Shown here piece by piece: positions 1 through 11,661 of a stretch of DNA of 64,000 bases (position 1 is the first letter of the stretch; each line of letters opens with the position of its first letter). Below the pieces are notes generated by a model that saw nothing but the letters and a program-made list of their open reading frames with translations, made no database searches and was not told where the DNA came from. This stretch comes from Apodospora peruviana (taxonomy: Eukaryota; Ascomycota; Sordariomycetes; Sordariales; Lasiosphaeriaceae). The DNA is taken from contig JAUEDM010000002.1 of the NCBI GenBank assembly GCA_033439685.1, forward strand, positions 6,200,001 through 6,264,000, read 5' to 3'. The position numbers were made by a program, and so were the translations under genes.

Positions 1-2227
1 AGGGGCGTACCGGTCAACTGCGTGGGCCACTGGGGATGTATCGTGTGAAAAACTGCACAACTCGCCTGGAGACTATTTTGCTGATTCGAAGTGTCCCAGA
101 ACCTTGCCCTGCTCAAAGCGTCATCGCGTTTCTGGCCTTCGTCAAACATAGAGATTCGATGATAAGGAGTGCAACTGCAAGTTTCAGATGTCGTGCTTGC
201 GGAATCGCTCAGAGCTGAACTGGAGGAACTGAACCCTTCTGCTTCTTCACTTGGCCAGGCATCAGTCAGCGTGCTCCCATCTTTTGTCGAAATCTCCAGG
301 AGGGATTTGATTCTGTCCAAATAAGTCATGGACGTATCATTGTCCGTGCTCTGTGAATCAGATTGAAGAAGATGACCGAATACCCGAGCAACCGGATGCT
401 CGAGCGTCCGCGCAGCATATGCATATCGGAAGGCGTCTCCTGAGGAAGGTGATGTACCAAAGCCGAGATGATAGCAAAGAGCAAGCTGCCATGTGGCCTC
501 TGCGCTGTCTCGGATGCGCGTGTTTGAAACCAAGGTTCGTAGATTTGTGAATATTTGAACCTCGTGCTCCCATGCGATCTCTTGGTCGGTGTCTTGCCGA
601 AACATCTTGGGGTACTGTTTTAGCCCCAGAACATGATCCTGCTAGCCGACTTTATCTGCGAGAAGACCGAAGAACAGTAACTCACATAATAGGACCACTC
701 TGAACTTCCAAGATGTAGAGCCATGGTTGCTTGTAGTACCTGAGAGCCAGCGGAGCTATCAACTCGTCAGAGCTCGATCATTGACGTGCCGGGAATTGAG
801 AACTTACTGCCAAGTAGACATGAACGGACAACCTGCAAGGTCGGATCGCCGGCGAGAAGGATCGACTTGCAATGTCATGGCCAGAGCTGCGCAAAACAGT
901 TTGCGACGAAGAGGATTCCCATTCCTGCACATTGACGGTACCGACAACTTGGCGAACTCCAACATCCGCCCCGGGTGTTTAACGTAGGCTGGCTCGTCGA
1001 CATCGTCATCCTGGATAAGACCCGTATTGACGATATGTCGAAAGTACTCTTCGCCGTCAAGAAAGGTCTCCCAGATAAGCAGACCGAAGGACCAAATGTC
1101 GCATTTGTGCAGTTCTTCTGGAGGGATTGGGTACAGCTGTTGGTTGCGAACCTCGGGGGCATTATATCTAGAGGAGAAAAGTCAGATATTAAATCTCCCA
1201 CCGAATCCTAGGGTATGTACATGCACAAGCTGAAAGGTTGTTAGGATGGGCAGCCAGGAGTCGAATGGACCAGTGGATAGAGGTTTGAAGGATAAAAAGT
1301 TCAAGAGGGCTGCAGAACTGATTTAAATGGCAGGTACATGGCCAAGTGGTGACGTCAAGGAAGGGGACTCACGGAAAGGTCCCGGTATATCTCAATGGCT
1401 CGTCGCTTCCTTCCTGCCGCGTGTTCCCGAGCACAATCGAGTGACCGAAGTCGGCCAATTTGGCGATGGTGGCCGAGGGGCGGTCCCACGAGTCAAACAC
1501 GAGGACATTGTCGAGCTTTGTGTCTCCGTGGACGATGCCGCAAGCGTGCAAGCCGGCTATGGCGGAAGCAACATCGCCGAGAAGAATCTCCTTGTTCTCG
1601 ATTGATATTTTACCCGGAGCAACGCTGAGATATTCTCGGAAGGTGCGGTGGACGGCATATGGGACGAGAAGATAAGGCATTATCTTGACTTGATCGTCCG
1701 CGTCTTCTCCAGCGACCGTGCCATTGTTACTAGACTTGTGCCAACCATAGCCGAAAACGTCTGTAATGTTCGGATGAGCACGCAGAGGCGGGTGTCGCAT
1801 GATCCGCAGCTCAAGAATGACGGACTTCAGTCTCCGCCGATACGTCGAGTCATCCGGAGCAGTGCTGACCTTGAGGTGCTTGATAGCCAGTGGGACATTC
1901 TGGCCATCTTGACTTCGTAATTCGCATCTGTGAACAATAAAGGTCTCTCCCTCGCCGAGCTTCTCCTCCCACCGGACCTGATTGTAGAGACATTGGCGCA
2001 GGTTGAGCGATTTGACCGTCTGAATCACTCCATCGAGACTGAGTGTCGATACTTCGCCTTGGTTTGAAAATGCCGCCGAGCTGAGTGTCGAGATGCGGGT
2101 TCTCGACGAGCCCGTGTTCCAGCTCAGAGTGGAGGCCACAGACGCGGAGCTGCTCTGCAATCCAGATTAGATGGAGCTCTCTGGATTTAACACATACAAG
2201 ACCTACATGGTCACCGCTAAAATCCAT
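1..2227 (-). CDS. Protein kinase with Sel1-like C-terminal region (3' end beyond window)
   Basis: This is a serine/threonine-type protein kinase, probably cytosolic and probably signalling. Reading exons on the minus strand gives 2227-2207, 2154-1373, 1167-808, 755-686 and 638 to beyond base 1, with GT-AG junctions and consistent phase. The kinase core shows a glycine loop LGEGE (about residue 73), the lysine of LAIK (about 99), catalytic loop HGDTKLDN (about 216-223; the usual Arg before Asp is Gly, Asp and Asn kept), ADFGH (about 241-245), and an APE motif reached only after splicing at 1372/1167. The last exon contains a Sel1-like stretch (WQLALCYHLGFG, then an A-x-Y-A-A-R pattern) followed by a Ser-rich tail that runs off the window. 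It is divergent from a HeLo/pseudokinase gene 317 bp away, so the two may be co-regulated. Start at 2227 is inferred because it joins cleanly through a 52 bp intron; an alternative start inside exon 2 is possible. Confidence 0.85.
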
Positions 2228-2544
2228 TGCAGTGATCGAAAATTGCTGCAGGATTGTTTCTCACAGTCTTGCGTGATCTAGATAACCCGGCATACCGACT
2301 GATCCAAAACAAACTGCGAAGAAACTGAAGAGGGGTTAGGTTTCAGACGCAGCCTCACTTCATCGCACCTTCCCGCATTCAGACCAGACAGCAATACAGA
2401 GCATCACGTGGCCGACCGTAATTCGTTCTCATGCAGTCGTGTTCTTGGCTCGAAGCCCAATCGGCACTTGAAAAGAAACTTGAACCCCGCCCAATCTCTT
2501 CCTCTGTTCACTTAAAACCACATCGTCGATGAGTCAAAGCAGAA
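2228..2544. promoter_or_regulatory. Shared divergent promoter region of the kinase and HeLo-pseudokinase genes
   Basis: These 317 bases separate two start codons pointing away from each other, so they must carry both 5' regions. I see no convincing TATA box or named operator. The arrangement suggests coupled expression; this is inference from gene orientation only. Confidence 0.45.
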
Positions 2545-4421
2545 ATGGATCCGGCGACCATCGCAACCACGACGATAAAGGCGCTGGAACTGCTGTGGAT
2601 ACTTGGCAACGAGACGGCAGAATTGATTTCCAATTTCAAGTCCTTTGACAATGTGAGTACGAGAGCGATACTCATTCACAGCACCAGAAGCTGAAGACAG
2701 GACCGACGCAGGACGCGAAACTTCTCGAAGCCAAAATCCGAGACGAAAGCAGCAATGGGAAATACATGAACCATCTCCTCTTCGATCCTTCCACGGTTAG
2801 TTCACTATCGTCACCAGTCGTCCAAGTCTTTGCTAACTGCCATGGGATGATGAATAGGCATATAATGATAAAACACTGTTCGAGCAGTTCGACCAAGATG
2901 TGCAAACCCAGATTCAGATCTTTTTCGAACAGTCCACTGGTGTGCTCAATCAAGCCTTTCAGGTTCTCAGCCGGCTCTTCGGCGACCGTGGCCCTCCTAC
3001 CCTCGCAGCAAGCCGCTCGTCGTCCTTGCTGAACTCAAGCTCGACGACCACCAGCCTATCCGCACCTGCATTCACCTACGAGTCGAAAGGGACCTCCAGC
3101 CCCGATCTTGGCCAGGAGGGCCGTACAGACCCTGTCGCCCGGAGACCAAGCCCGCTCAAGAGACTCTGGTGGTCCATCCACGATAAAAAGCGCATCGAAG
3201 CCATCGTGCGCGAGTTCAGTGATCTCAACAGCAGGATCCTCCGAACCATCCAACTCTGGTGTCTTGGGGCCGAGCTCGGTGTGGATCGCGCCAGCCATCT
3301 CAAACGACTGGAGAGCGACCCCTATTCCAAGGCACTCGGTTTCGACATCGACGCACGGCTTCAGATTTCCACAATCGAGGGCAGCGGCACGAGTGATACG
3401 TCTACGGAAGCTCTACAGTTCGACGAGTCAAAGTTGACGGACGGGATCCGGGATGTTCTCGGGGGCCGGTTCGGCATCACTCGGTGGCAAGGGCGCACTG
3501 CGCTGGTAGAATACCGCAAATATGCGCCCGAATCGCCCGTACCGGTCGTGCTGGACGACCGCACCAAGGAGATCGTCGACCGTTTGGCAAAAGTTCTCCA
3601 CCAGCCAAAGGAGACCATCTTCCGGATGCCCAACTGTCTTGGGTGGACGAGCCAGACCCAGGCAAACAGAGTTGCCTTCCTCTTCGCTGTGCCGGACGGA
3701 GCGAAGCCGTCGCCTATCAGCCTGCTGGATATCCTGACTTCGGCCCCCAGCACGCCACCGTTGGGATTTAGGTTCATGCTCGCTCTCCGGCTGGCCAACT
3801 GCATTTCACAACTTCAGCTCGTAAAATGGGTGGGTACCACTGATCAGACCAGCACCACAACACCTTAACTGATATTTCTGTTAGGTCCACGAGAGCTTTC
3901 GCAGCGAAAACATTCTATTCTTCCCCCGCGCCTCCGAAAGCAAAGGCCACTCGGCCGACGAAGATGAAACATTGGACCTCACAGAACCCTGGGTCCTCGG
4001 CTTCGAGAACAGTCGACCAGACCCGTTCTTCAGCGCCGGTCACCCGGACACGTGTCCGGAACGCGACGTATACCGCCACCCAAGCCGGCAGCAGACCCCC
4101 ACCCAGCATTTCAACAAGATTCACGACATTTATGCTCTCGGGGTCGTGCTGTTGGAGATTGGGTTGTGGCAGGAGGCGCTCAGCCTCGAAAAGGGCCGGT
4201 TCGCAAAAATACGGGACCCGCTGACCATCAAGAAGCAGCTTGTCAAGCAAGCCGAGAAACGGCTAGCCTCCAAAATGGGTGAGAAGTACAAAGAGGTTGT
4301 GCTCAGGTGTCTGGAGGGAAGGTTTGAGGTTGCTAATGATACCAAGGAGGAGCTGAAGCTGCAGCAGAGTTTTAGGTGCAATGTGGTTGATGTGTTGGAG
4401 AGAGCGGCGCAGTATCTTTGA
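2545..4421 (+). CDS. HeLo-type (prion-inhibition and propagation) protein with DUF7580-like pseudokinase domain
   Basis: This is a 576-residue fungal protein of the HeLo/pseudokinase class, a group tied to programmed cell death and non-self recognition. Exons are 2545-2652, 2682-2795, 2858-3829 and 3885-4421; all joins keep frame. The N-terminal ~120 residues are a helical region (ALELLWILGNETAEL, then KIRDESSNGKYM and FEQFDQDVQTQIQIFF), as in HeLo-family membrane-active domains. A Ser/Arg-rich linker follows. The C-terminal half is kinase-like but lacks catalytic residues: the HRD loop is replaced by HESFRSEN (about 400-407), DFG by GFE (about 437), while the later helix DIYALGVVLLEIGLW (about 479) is kept. 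Pseudokinase status is therefore seen in the sequence; the cell-death role is known only of the family. Its divergent neighbour is an apparently active kinase. Confidence 0.88.
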
Positions 4422-5809
4422 GCAATTACTCAACTGAAAGCCCGAAAGGCGGTTTATTGTCTGATATTGTATACCTATGAATGAACGTGTTTGTACTGAG
4501 CGGCTGTGCAACGAATCTTCCCTTAAGACATATCAATTGTCTTCAATGGGGCATATTACACAGTGACTAATTTAAACATGTATCTGTATATTCCTTAAAG
4601 ACACGTGCTACTGGATTTGCATTGAGGCATTTGACTGACTCCTGACTGATGTGACGGTGTCTTGATAGGCCAAAGCTTAATAAAGGCAGCCAATCTTATT
4701 ATGTATCCCTTATCATTGAGATTTGTTGTAGTAACCGCAACATGCATGAGGATAGAGTTCAACAAGAGGAGGGGAAGAAATAGGTACTGTACCTTAGCTA
4801 CTACCACTCATTTCCGGTCCCTGGACGGTCGTTTCAATTCCATGGCCAACCATATACAGTCGCTAGGTAGATAGTTGTTTCAATTCCTTGGCCACCCAGG
4901 CCAGTCCCTGAACACTCGGTTCGTCCTATATCGCCCGCTCGCATCGACTACCTGTCTCTGCCCCAGAGCATGTGTCGTTCCCAGCTGCGCGCCTGCTCCG
5001 GGTCGCGGTCTGCTCGCTTTGTCGTATATTCCGCTCAGCTGTGACAGGAGCCAAATTTCGTGGATGGATCCCACAAATGATCGCAGTTTGCTCTGAGGTT
5101 TTTGATGACGTGGTGTACATTCGCCAATTCGTATCTATTGCTCTGAGAGGATCCGGGATTTGAAGGAGAAGATCTCGTCATATGCTTTACGACATGGACA
5201 ACATATCATCGGAGCACCACAGCGGGAAGCGGCACAGTGGATCGTGGAAGAGCACACGCCGGCCCAAAAAATGGACATTACATATTTCAAGCCCAAGCTA
5301 AAGCTACAAAATTATCACGGTCGCATTTGATGTTGCCATGCCGACTGCACGAGACCAATTTTTCATCCATATTGCATCCGAAGATCGGAAGCTGTCGGGG
5401 TGAAAACAGGGCCATGCAATCAGAGAGGAGGAATCTCGCGGAGGACGACACCCAAGACATTCCCAATTTCACTGTTAACATCCGAGCGTTGCGAGGCCTG
5501 CCTTGTAAGTGATCTAATTGTTAGACGTATATCCGTGGATGAAAAGACGTAATTATTTGAAGGAAAAGGGTAGACACATCGATTGTTATAAATTCAGCGT
5601 ACCTTGTCTGACTGTTGAAGAACCTGCGGGTATAACGTTAGTGGAAACCGAAGTGGACAAAACTTAGATACAAATCTGGGAGAAAATGGAAGCTTTGCAT
5701 TTCATAAAAGACTACCATACATTATCATAACAAGGCGTGGCTATCCCCATTTTACCACCCAACTCCCCTCCATAGAAAAAAGAACCCATCCCGTTTCGTC
5801 GCCCAACGG
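4422..5809. other. Gene-free interval
   Basis: Only short unsupported open frames are present on either strand. There is no recognisable domain, splice-supported frame or RNA gene. The base composition is AT-rich in the first half. Confidence 0.6.
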
Positions 5810-7360
5810 CTAATTACTGAAAAACCACCCGTTCCCATCTGCCTCTCGGGCCCCTAGACTACTCCGACCGAACGAAACCCAGGCGCGCAAAAGCACCCTC
5901 GTCCTCGGCATGCGGCAGCGCTCGGCCCGATACGCGAAGATGCGCGTCTTTGACGGCGCGAACTGGTGCTGAACCTGCTCACAGCAGCGCCAGGGGTCGA
6001 ACCACACAACCTGTAGCCCTCCCTCACCCCTCCGCGAAAATCATGACCGTGCCGTACCGCTTAATAGCAGGCAGGATAGTCCACCAATGGACAGGATCTG
6101 TCGTCGTCACATCGGCGATGGCTCCGAGCTGTTCCGGACGCCCGAGCCAGTGGGTCAGCATGCCCACGGTGGCCTGCTTACCACGAACCAAAAAAAGCGT
6201 CGAGCCCGTAGGCGAGGAACGACTCGACGGTGCCGGAAACCTTGCTCTGCTGCCCGGCCGCGGCGTACCACTCCTGCCGGATTGTGGCGTCGAGATAACC
6301 AATCGGCGAGAGAAACAGGGCCCAGGGCGAGGTCGGACCGCGGTAGTGCGCCATGGCAAGGCCGCACAGCACAATGCGCAGGTCGATGGGCGCGCTTTGG
6401 CACCCGGCGGCCTGCAGGACGGAAAGGGGATCGTCGTCAGGAAGCGCCGCCTTCACGCGCGGGTCGTCGAGGGCGACGAGGTCTCGCGGCGCGAAGTGGG
6501 CGGGCGGCCAGTTGCCGCTGCTGCTGCCGCTGCTGCTGCCGGTGCTAGTCAGGTCGATGCCTGCGAGGGTGCCAGCGAGTTTGGCAACACCTCCGTCGTT
6601 GGCGAAGGCGGTCGTGAAGGTATGGACCGGGCCCAGAGCTGCAGTCTCCTGGACCAGCCGGATGTACTGGTCGGCGAGCGAAGCCAACTCGGTCGGCGGA
6701 ACTGCAGTCCCCCCCAGTACGCGACCCGGACGGCGCTCATGAGCTGCAGAGCCAGTTTGGCGTCTGCGATGCTGATGTCGTGGAACAGCGTGGCGGCGGC
6801 GGCGGCGATGGTCTCCCACGCGATGTCGTTACCCCGGAGGGCCTTGAACAACAGTTCGTTGCTCACGGCCGACCGGAACAGGCTGGTTAGCGTCTGGCTG
6901 GCGCGCTCTTTGGCGACAGCCTCGCCAACGGTAGCGTGATCGTGACCGACGAGTGTCGCATAGACTCGGGTGGCTGTCTCTCTGTCGGGAAACACATTTT
7001 CGGGAGCGAAAAAAAAAAAAAACCCTGGCAGCTTCAGGGCATTTCTCTTGGTCGACACCACCTTGTCTGTGACGACAACACCTAACGAAATGGTGAATTA
7101 ACTGCACTTGGATAGGAAGACGGAGAGGGAAGTCGAAGTCAAACACTTACGCACTGATGATCTTTTGTTGCGAAGGACGGAAAAGGCAAGAGAGGCAAGG
7201 ACTAGAACCAGGTCGACTAGTAAACGGTATAAGGAGGCCAAATGGTCCTGCGCGAAAGATATGTCGACTGCTTGCGATCTTAAAACTGAATCCGACGACA
7301 AGAAAAAAAAAAAGGGGGAAGGGAGAAAGAAATTTACTTGGGGGGAGGAAAGGGGTTCAT
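5810..7360 (-). pseudogene. Unrecognised protein gene broken at three homopolymer runs
   Basis: A roughly 480-residue protein is readable on the minus strand, but its frame changes three times. An upstream piece (7301 to 7172, hydrophobic segment LYRLLVDLVLVLASLAFSVL) joins through a good intron (donor gtaagtg at 7171, acceptor at 7083) to a segment ending near 6718. There the frame shifts at a run of seven G (6709-6715), again at seven T (6191-6197), and again at four G near 6020, after which the frame stays open to 5810 (motif VVWFDPW, then FAYRAE). A run of 14 T encoding Phe lies near 7010-7023. No in-frame ATG is visible in the first piece; an ATG at 7360 followed by a possible intron is the best candidate. 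I do not recognise the family. It is either a pseudogene or an intact gene spoiled by homopolymer sequencing errors; the sequence cannot decide. Confidence 0.5.
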
Positions 7361-7995
7361 ATACCCACAGCTTCTCATCCGAATGGAGACCGTAGATGCT
7401 TCCAGAGGTAGTGCTATTGTGCTAGATGATTCCACGGCGGTTCTATTCTGCCAGATAATTCCAGTGGTGGTGCTATAGTGCAAGAAATAATAGCAACATC
7501 AGATGGAAGAGTGCACAATAGCGGCAATGGGCGACATGCCAACCGTAATACGCAGAACAATAGGTAGGCACCCACGACCTTCAAACACAAGAGTACCTAC
7601 CTACCAGGACTTCGAACACAATGACAGCAGTGTGTCGCATTGAAGATTGCAGTAACTAAGGTAGCCAGGTAGGTGGTGCCCTCGAAAGTTGAATGGCACG
7701 GATCCGAGGCAGCCGTTGCATACAATGCCGACATTGTAATCAAGTCTACACCACAACTACTACACAATACCTATGTACAGCTTGGAAAGACATGCAAAGT
7801 AAGCTATATTGTCTACTATCGCACAACAGCGGATGCTTAATCTTCAATTGCATCACTATTATTGTCTTGCAGTGCACCAGTGCTGACTACCTACCTACAT
7901 GTCCGCGCACGCTTTCGTTGGGTAAGGCAGGTATGACAATTGTGCCATCTTTCTTCGGTATGCAAGATCATCCAGTTCACGAAAGTTGACGGGTT
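7361..7995. other. Gene-free interval
   Basis: No supported gene. The stretch has short imperfect repeats of the type 'gtagtgctattgtg' near 7410-7475, three loosely similar copies, and otherwise plain AT-rich sequence. Confidence 0.5.
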
Positions 7996-8722
7996 ATGTC
8001 AGATCAGCCGATACGTGCCGAGCGAGGGGATGGAGTCGCGACATATTATTGTCCCGTCGGTCGCAGATTCAAACGAGAAGAAACGGACGCGCTCCTTTCG
8101 GGCTTGTCTGACATGCTCGGAGGGCTCGAAGTCCGCCACCTCGGCTTCTGGAACGACACGGTCTCGGCCGCCGCGCTACGCCGACGGAACTTGGGTCAGG
8201 CCCTTGATCTCCACCGCCCCGTGTTTGGCACTCAGATGGCCGGCGTCAACGTCCACTTCGGCTTCCTGGAGGATGACGAGCACAACGAAACCCTGGCCGA
8301 GTGCCATCTGAGCATGCGTATCGGGTTTGGTCATGGCGGTCCTGCCTCGGGCGGCGGCAGCAGCAATGTGCATCACCGCGACGAGGGACGACGAGTGGTT
8401 CTTCAACGGGGCCGGCATCGACTTCAAGGCCTACAGGCCCGTGACCCCAGACTCGGATTTCAGGCTGCACACGGAGCGGTCGCTGGTGGAGAAATCCATC
8501 TCCGATCAGCTCGAATGTCTTTACAGGCGAGGGTTTCCCTACAACAACCAGGACACCAACGCGCTCTACCTGCAGGTCGTCGACACACGGTTGGGGACCA
8601 GGATAGCCATGAACTTGCCACCGTACCAGAACGCAGCGACCAGCGCCGTCAACGACATGGGTAGTTTCAGGAGCACTATTGATGTGGACAACCATTGTTG
8701 GACGCCGCCGAAAGAGTTGTAA
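7996..8722 (+). CDS. Hypothetical protein, two exons, about 226 residues
   Basis: The reading frame from ATG 7996 is interrupted near 8318 and resumes in another frame. A small intron 8318-8363 (donor gtatcg, acceptor cagcag, 46 bp) restores it exactly: exon 1 is 322 nt and exon 2 (8364-8722) is 359 nt. Acceptor choice is uncertain by 3 bp. The product has YYCPVGRRF near the start, many acidic and aromatic residues, and ends with NHCWTPPKEL. There is no signal peptide, membrane segment or domain I recognise. The intron is short even for a fungus, so a frameshift instead of an intron remains possible. I assign no function. Confidence 0.55.
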
Positions 8723-9453
8723 ACGAAGATGGCGGAATGAATGGAGGCGGATCACTATTTGGGAAATTTGGGAACTTTGCATTCGTTTTTTTTTGTAAAA
8801 TGGGTTTAATATGCACACGAGTTGTTACCTATATAGATCCTTCGGGTTTTGATGTCTTTGTTGCTTTCTCATGTTTTTACTCTTCCATTGAATCACATTT
8901 TTGTCATCGAACTCGGCCATCGTATCACCGTCTTCTGCGTTCTCTTTTTTCAGCTTCACTCTTGTCCAGGGTGGCTGAGAACCTTGTTTGAATGTCCGTC
9001 TCGACATCTGATTGTGCCCTCTACACACTATCAGCCCCCTTATCTCCTGCGAGCTCATGAGCCATTCAATTGCGCCTACCCTCCTTTTCCCAAGTTGGGA
9101 CGCTGCCAAGACAATACAGCAGTATCAAACCTGCATATTTCTTTCGGGCTGTTCATGCAGACCGCATTCTCCTTGTATTGGTGACGGGTCTAGACCTACA
9201 TACTGATCGGCCGCGCCGTTTGCGGCTCCCGTTCTGTTGCTTGGTGGTGGGCTATCTCTGGTGGCACCAACGGCAACACGGATGAGGAGGGTGAAGGTGG
9301 GAAGAAGAAGTGATGGAAGTACGGAGTAATACAGACCACGGAAAATCGAGCTTTTTCGGTCTCGGATATTATCCAACTTCCATGTCGCGATAAATGCGCG
9401 TTACGAATTCATTCCTAGCACATGTGACATGTTGTTACCTCCCAGCATGCCAT
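8723..9453. other. Gene-free interval between convergent genes
   Basis: This interval holds the two 3' flanks of the preceding plus-strand gene and the following minus-strand gene. I see no further gene or RNA. Confidence 0.55.
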
Positions 9454-10854
9454 TTATACCCATCCAGGAAGTACAACCACCGCCCGTTCCGTCGCCAGCT
9501 TGACCTTTTCCCCAGCAATGCTAACCGTAATCTCGCACTTGAGCAGATGCCGATGCGCGATATTGTACGTCGCAAAATCCGGATAGATGCCCATGTCCAG
9601 CTTTGCGGTCTGGTTGTCCAGAAACTGGACGTGGTCGTGCCCAAGCCGCAACTTCATCACTTGTCCAACATCCAGAAACTCGGGCGCCGGCGCCTGAGTT
9701 TGACCACCGCCATATTGAAATTTCCCGTCCTGGGATTTCCCGTCCTGGGATTTCCCGTCCTGGGATGTCCCGTCTTGAGACGCCGCCACCGCCCCAACGG
9801 TAGGAATAATCACTTTATCACTCAAAACCTGCAGCTCAAAGTGGTCCTTGCAATCCTTTTCCAAGCCTTCCTTGTACTTGCTGTCTTCGTAGTCAAACAG
9901 CACCTGCGCGCGCGCCGTGAAGCGCAGCCGCACCGCTACTAGATGAACGGTTTGGTCCGACTTCGCAATGATGTCGGTGGTCTCGGCGCGGTCGGGGACA
10001 ACTCTCACCTTCAGGGGGATGATATTTCCGATTTGTAGTGCGGAAGGCAGTTCCATTTCCAGAGAAAACGCGAATTTTGGAACTGAGGAGGACCGAAAGA
10101 ATTTGGCGAGGTGTTCGCGTTTGGTCAAGTCGCTGCCTTCGCCTCTCCCCGGGAGTAGGCGCTGCGTGCGCACCATGCCTCCCGTGATAACGTGCCGACA
10201 CATCTGGAAGTCGCCGAGCGGCGGTACGGGCGGCGGCTTTATTTGTAGTGGGAGAGTAGCGAGCTTAACTTTTGGTTTATTGGAGCGGGCGACGTGCTGC
10301 TCGACGAAGGACGCTTCGAGGAAGTACTCGACGTAGGCGACAATCTGATCGCTCAGGAACCCACCCCTAAAACTATACGAGAACGGCAGAGGGCGTTGCA
10401 CGATGCTGGCTTCGTCGAGCGGAAGAAAACTCCTGTCTAAGCGCTTCGGACCCGCCATGGCGAGGAGGGTGTGGGGAGACGCAGTGGTTGGGATCGTGAT
10501 GGCGAACGGCCAGGTCTGCGGCTGTTGCGCTTGAGGCGGAATGTGGACGGGCCCATTGAATACCATTTGAGATGTCTCAAAAAGGATGAATTTGCTGCGG
10601 TGGTAGTACGTGGTTTTGCTCGAACCGCCGTTGGCGTTGTTGTGCTCGTGTTCCTCGGTGTGCTTGACACCCGTCCTGCCCACCAATTTGATGGTGACTG
10701 TCCCCTGCGGTGCGACGACGTGCTCTTGTCGGATCACCTGTCCTGTGAGGGTGTCGCCTGGGATGAAGGTGCCGGAGCCATTGAGCTGGATCGCGAGCTT
10801 GGGGCCTGCCTTTATTGGCGTCGGGTCGATATCTGAATATTCGGATCGGACCAT
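9454..10854 (-). CDS. Arrestin-like (alpha-arrestin family) protein
   Basis: This is a 466-residue protein with an arrestin fold. Fungal alpha-arrestins act as adaptors that recruit ubiquitin ligase to plasma-membrane transporters for endocytosis; that role is family knowledge. The N-terminal arrestin domain begins LAIQLNGSGTFIPGDTLTGQ (about residues 24-43) and includes VTIKLVGRTGV and the WPFAITIPTTASPHTL strand region (about 118). The C-terminal domain includes FAFSLEMELPSALQIGNIIPL and LRLRFTARAQVLF-like strands. A four-unit SQDG repeat interrupts the C-terminal domain. I see no PPxY motif, so recruitment of an Rsp5-type ligase is not shown. The start is ATG at 10854; upstream in-frame codons lack an ATG. 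It is a single exon. The hexapeptide-like ending is VVVLPGWV. Confidence 0.8.
   Translation of the reverse strand: MVRSEYSDIDPTPIKAGPKLAIQLNGSGTFIPGDTLTGQVIRQEHVVAPQGTVTIKLVGRTGVKHTEEHEHNNANGGSSKTTYYHRSKFILFETSQMVFNGPVHIPPQAQQPQTWPFAITIPTTASPHTLLAMAGPKRLDRSFLPLDEASIVQRPLPFSYSFRGGFLSDQIVAYVEYFLEASFVEQHVARSNKPKVKLATLPLQIKPPPVPPLGDFQMCRHVITGGMVRTQRLLPGRGEGSDLTKREHLAKFFRSSSVPKFAFSLEMELPSALQIGNIIPLKVRVVPDRAETTDIIAKSDQTVHLVAVRLRFTARAQVLFDYEDSKYKEGLEKDCKDHFELQVLSDKVIIPTVGAVAASQDGTSQDGKSQDGKSQDGKFQYGGGQTQAPAPEFLDVGQVMKLRLGHDHVQFLDNQTAKLDMGIYPDFATYNIAHRHLLKCEITVSIAGEKVKLATERAVVVLPGWV
9721..9780. repeat. Four tandem 15-bp units inside the arrestin-like gene
   Basis: The unit tttcccgtcctggga occurs three times exactly, then once with changes. 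It is in frame and encodes SQDGK-type repeats on the minus strand. Length variation here would keep the reading frame. Confidence 0.9.
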
Positions 10855-11661
10855 GCTGTTTGATTGAGGGTGGCTGTATGTTGTCGGTTTTGACTGTAAG
10901 GAGATGATGAATGATGAATGAAGTCGTGTGAAAGACAAGAGATCTGCCTGATATTTAGACTGTCACTTGTCCTCGCACTAGCTTTTGTTGGATCGTCGCT
11001 GCTGGGCAGATTTAACCGTATTCGCGCCATCTTATTGGCGGAGAATGCGAGGCTGAGCCACTGACACTGCCCTGTTTAGCAAGGGAGGATTCAGACAGAG
11101 GCGGTGCATCTGACGCCCAGAACGGTCAACGTGGGCAAAATGGGCCACGCGAAACTTTCCCTTCCCATGTCAAACACGGGTGACGAGTGCTGTGTTGATC
11201 AAGAACGGTTGCAAATGTGTCGAAGTGAAAGAGGAATTATGTAAGTGGCCGTGTAAGGGGGGACCCTTTTCCAACACTTTTCTAACACGCACGCCCAACA
11301 ACAATACATCCGACTTTCCTCATTCTTTTTCAGCGCATTCCATACCCTTCAGTTTGTGGTGACACGCATGTAGTAATTGGGCACTGTAGTAATTGGGCAC
11401 TTCATCTCGGTCGAGACTTGAATAACCGGGGCGGGTATACGATTCTCCAGAACACGTTTTATACCTGTAGTTACCTTACCTTTAAAACAGCACAATAATC
11501 CCCAGCTAACGTTACCTCATTGAAAACAAACCAAACTTCAAGTTAAGAGCTGACCGTAAATATAAACGTAACACAAGAAATAAAAATCCTTATAAACACA
11601 AGTTAAAACACCCCCCTAATTTTATATTTTACAACCCGTTTTACACCACCACCTCTTATTC
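10855..11661. other. Gene-free interval
   Basis: This is the 5' flank of the arrestin-like gene and the 3' flank of the peptide synthetase. A small direct repeat (gtagtaattgggcac, two copies) lies at 11370-11401. No gene is supported. Confidence 0.5.

Noticed and set aside
5950..6939. 329-codon plus-strand open frame
   Set aside because: It is the antisense shadow of the broken minus-strand gene; its protein is low-complexity and GC-biased with no domain.
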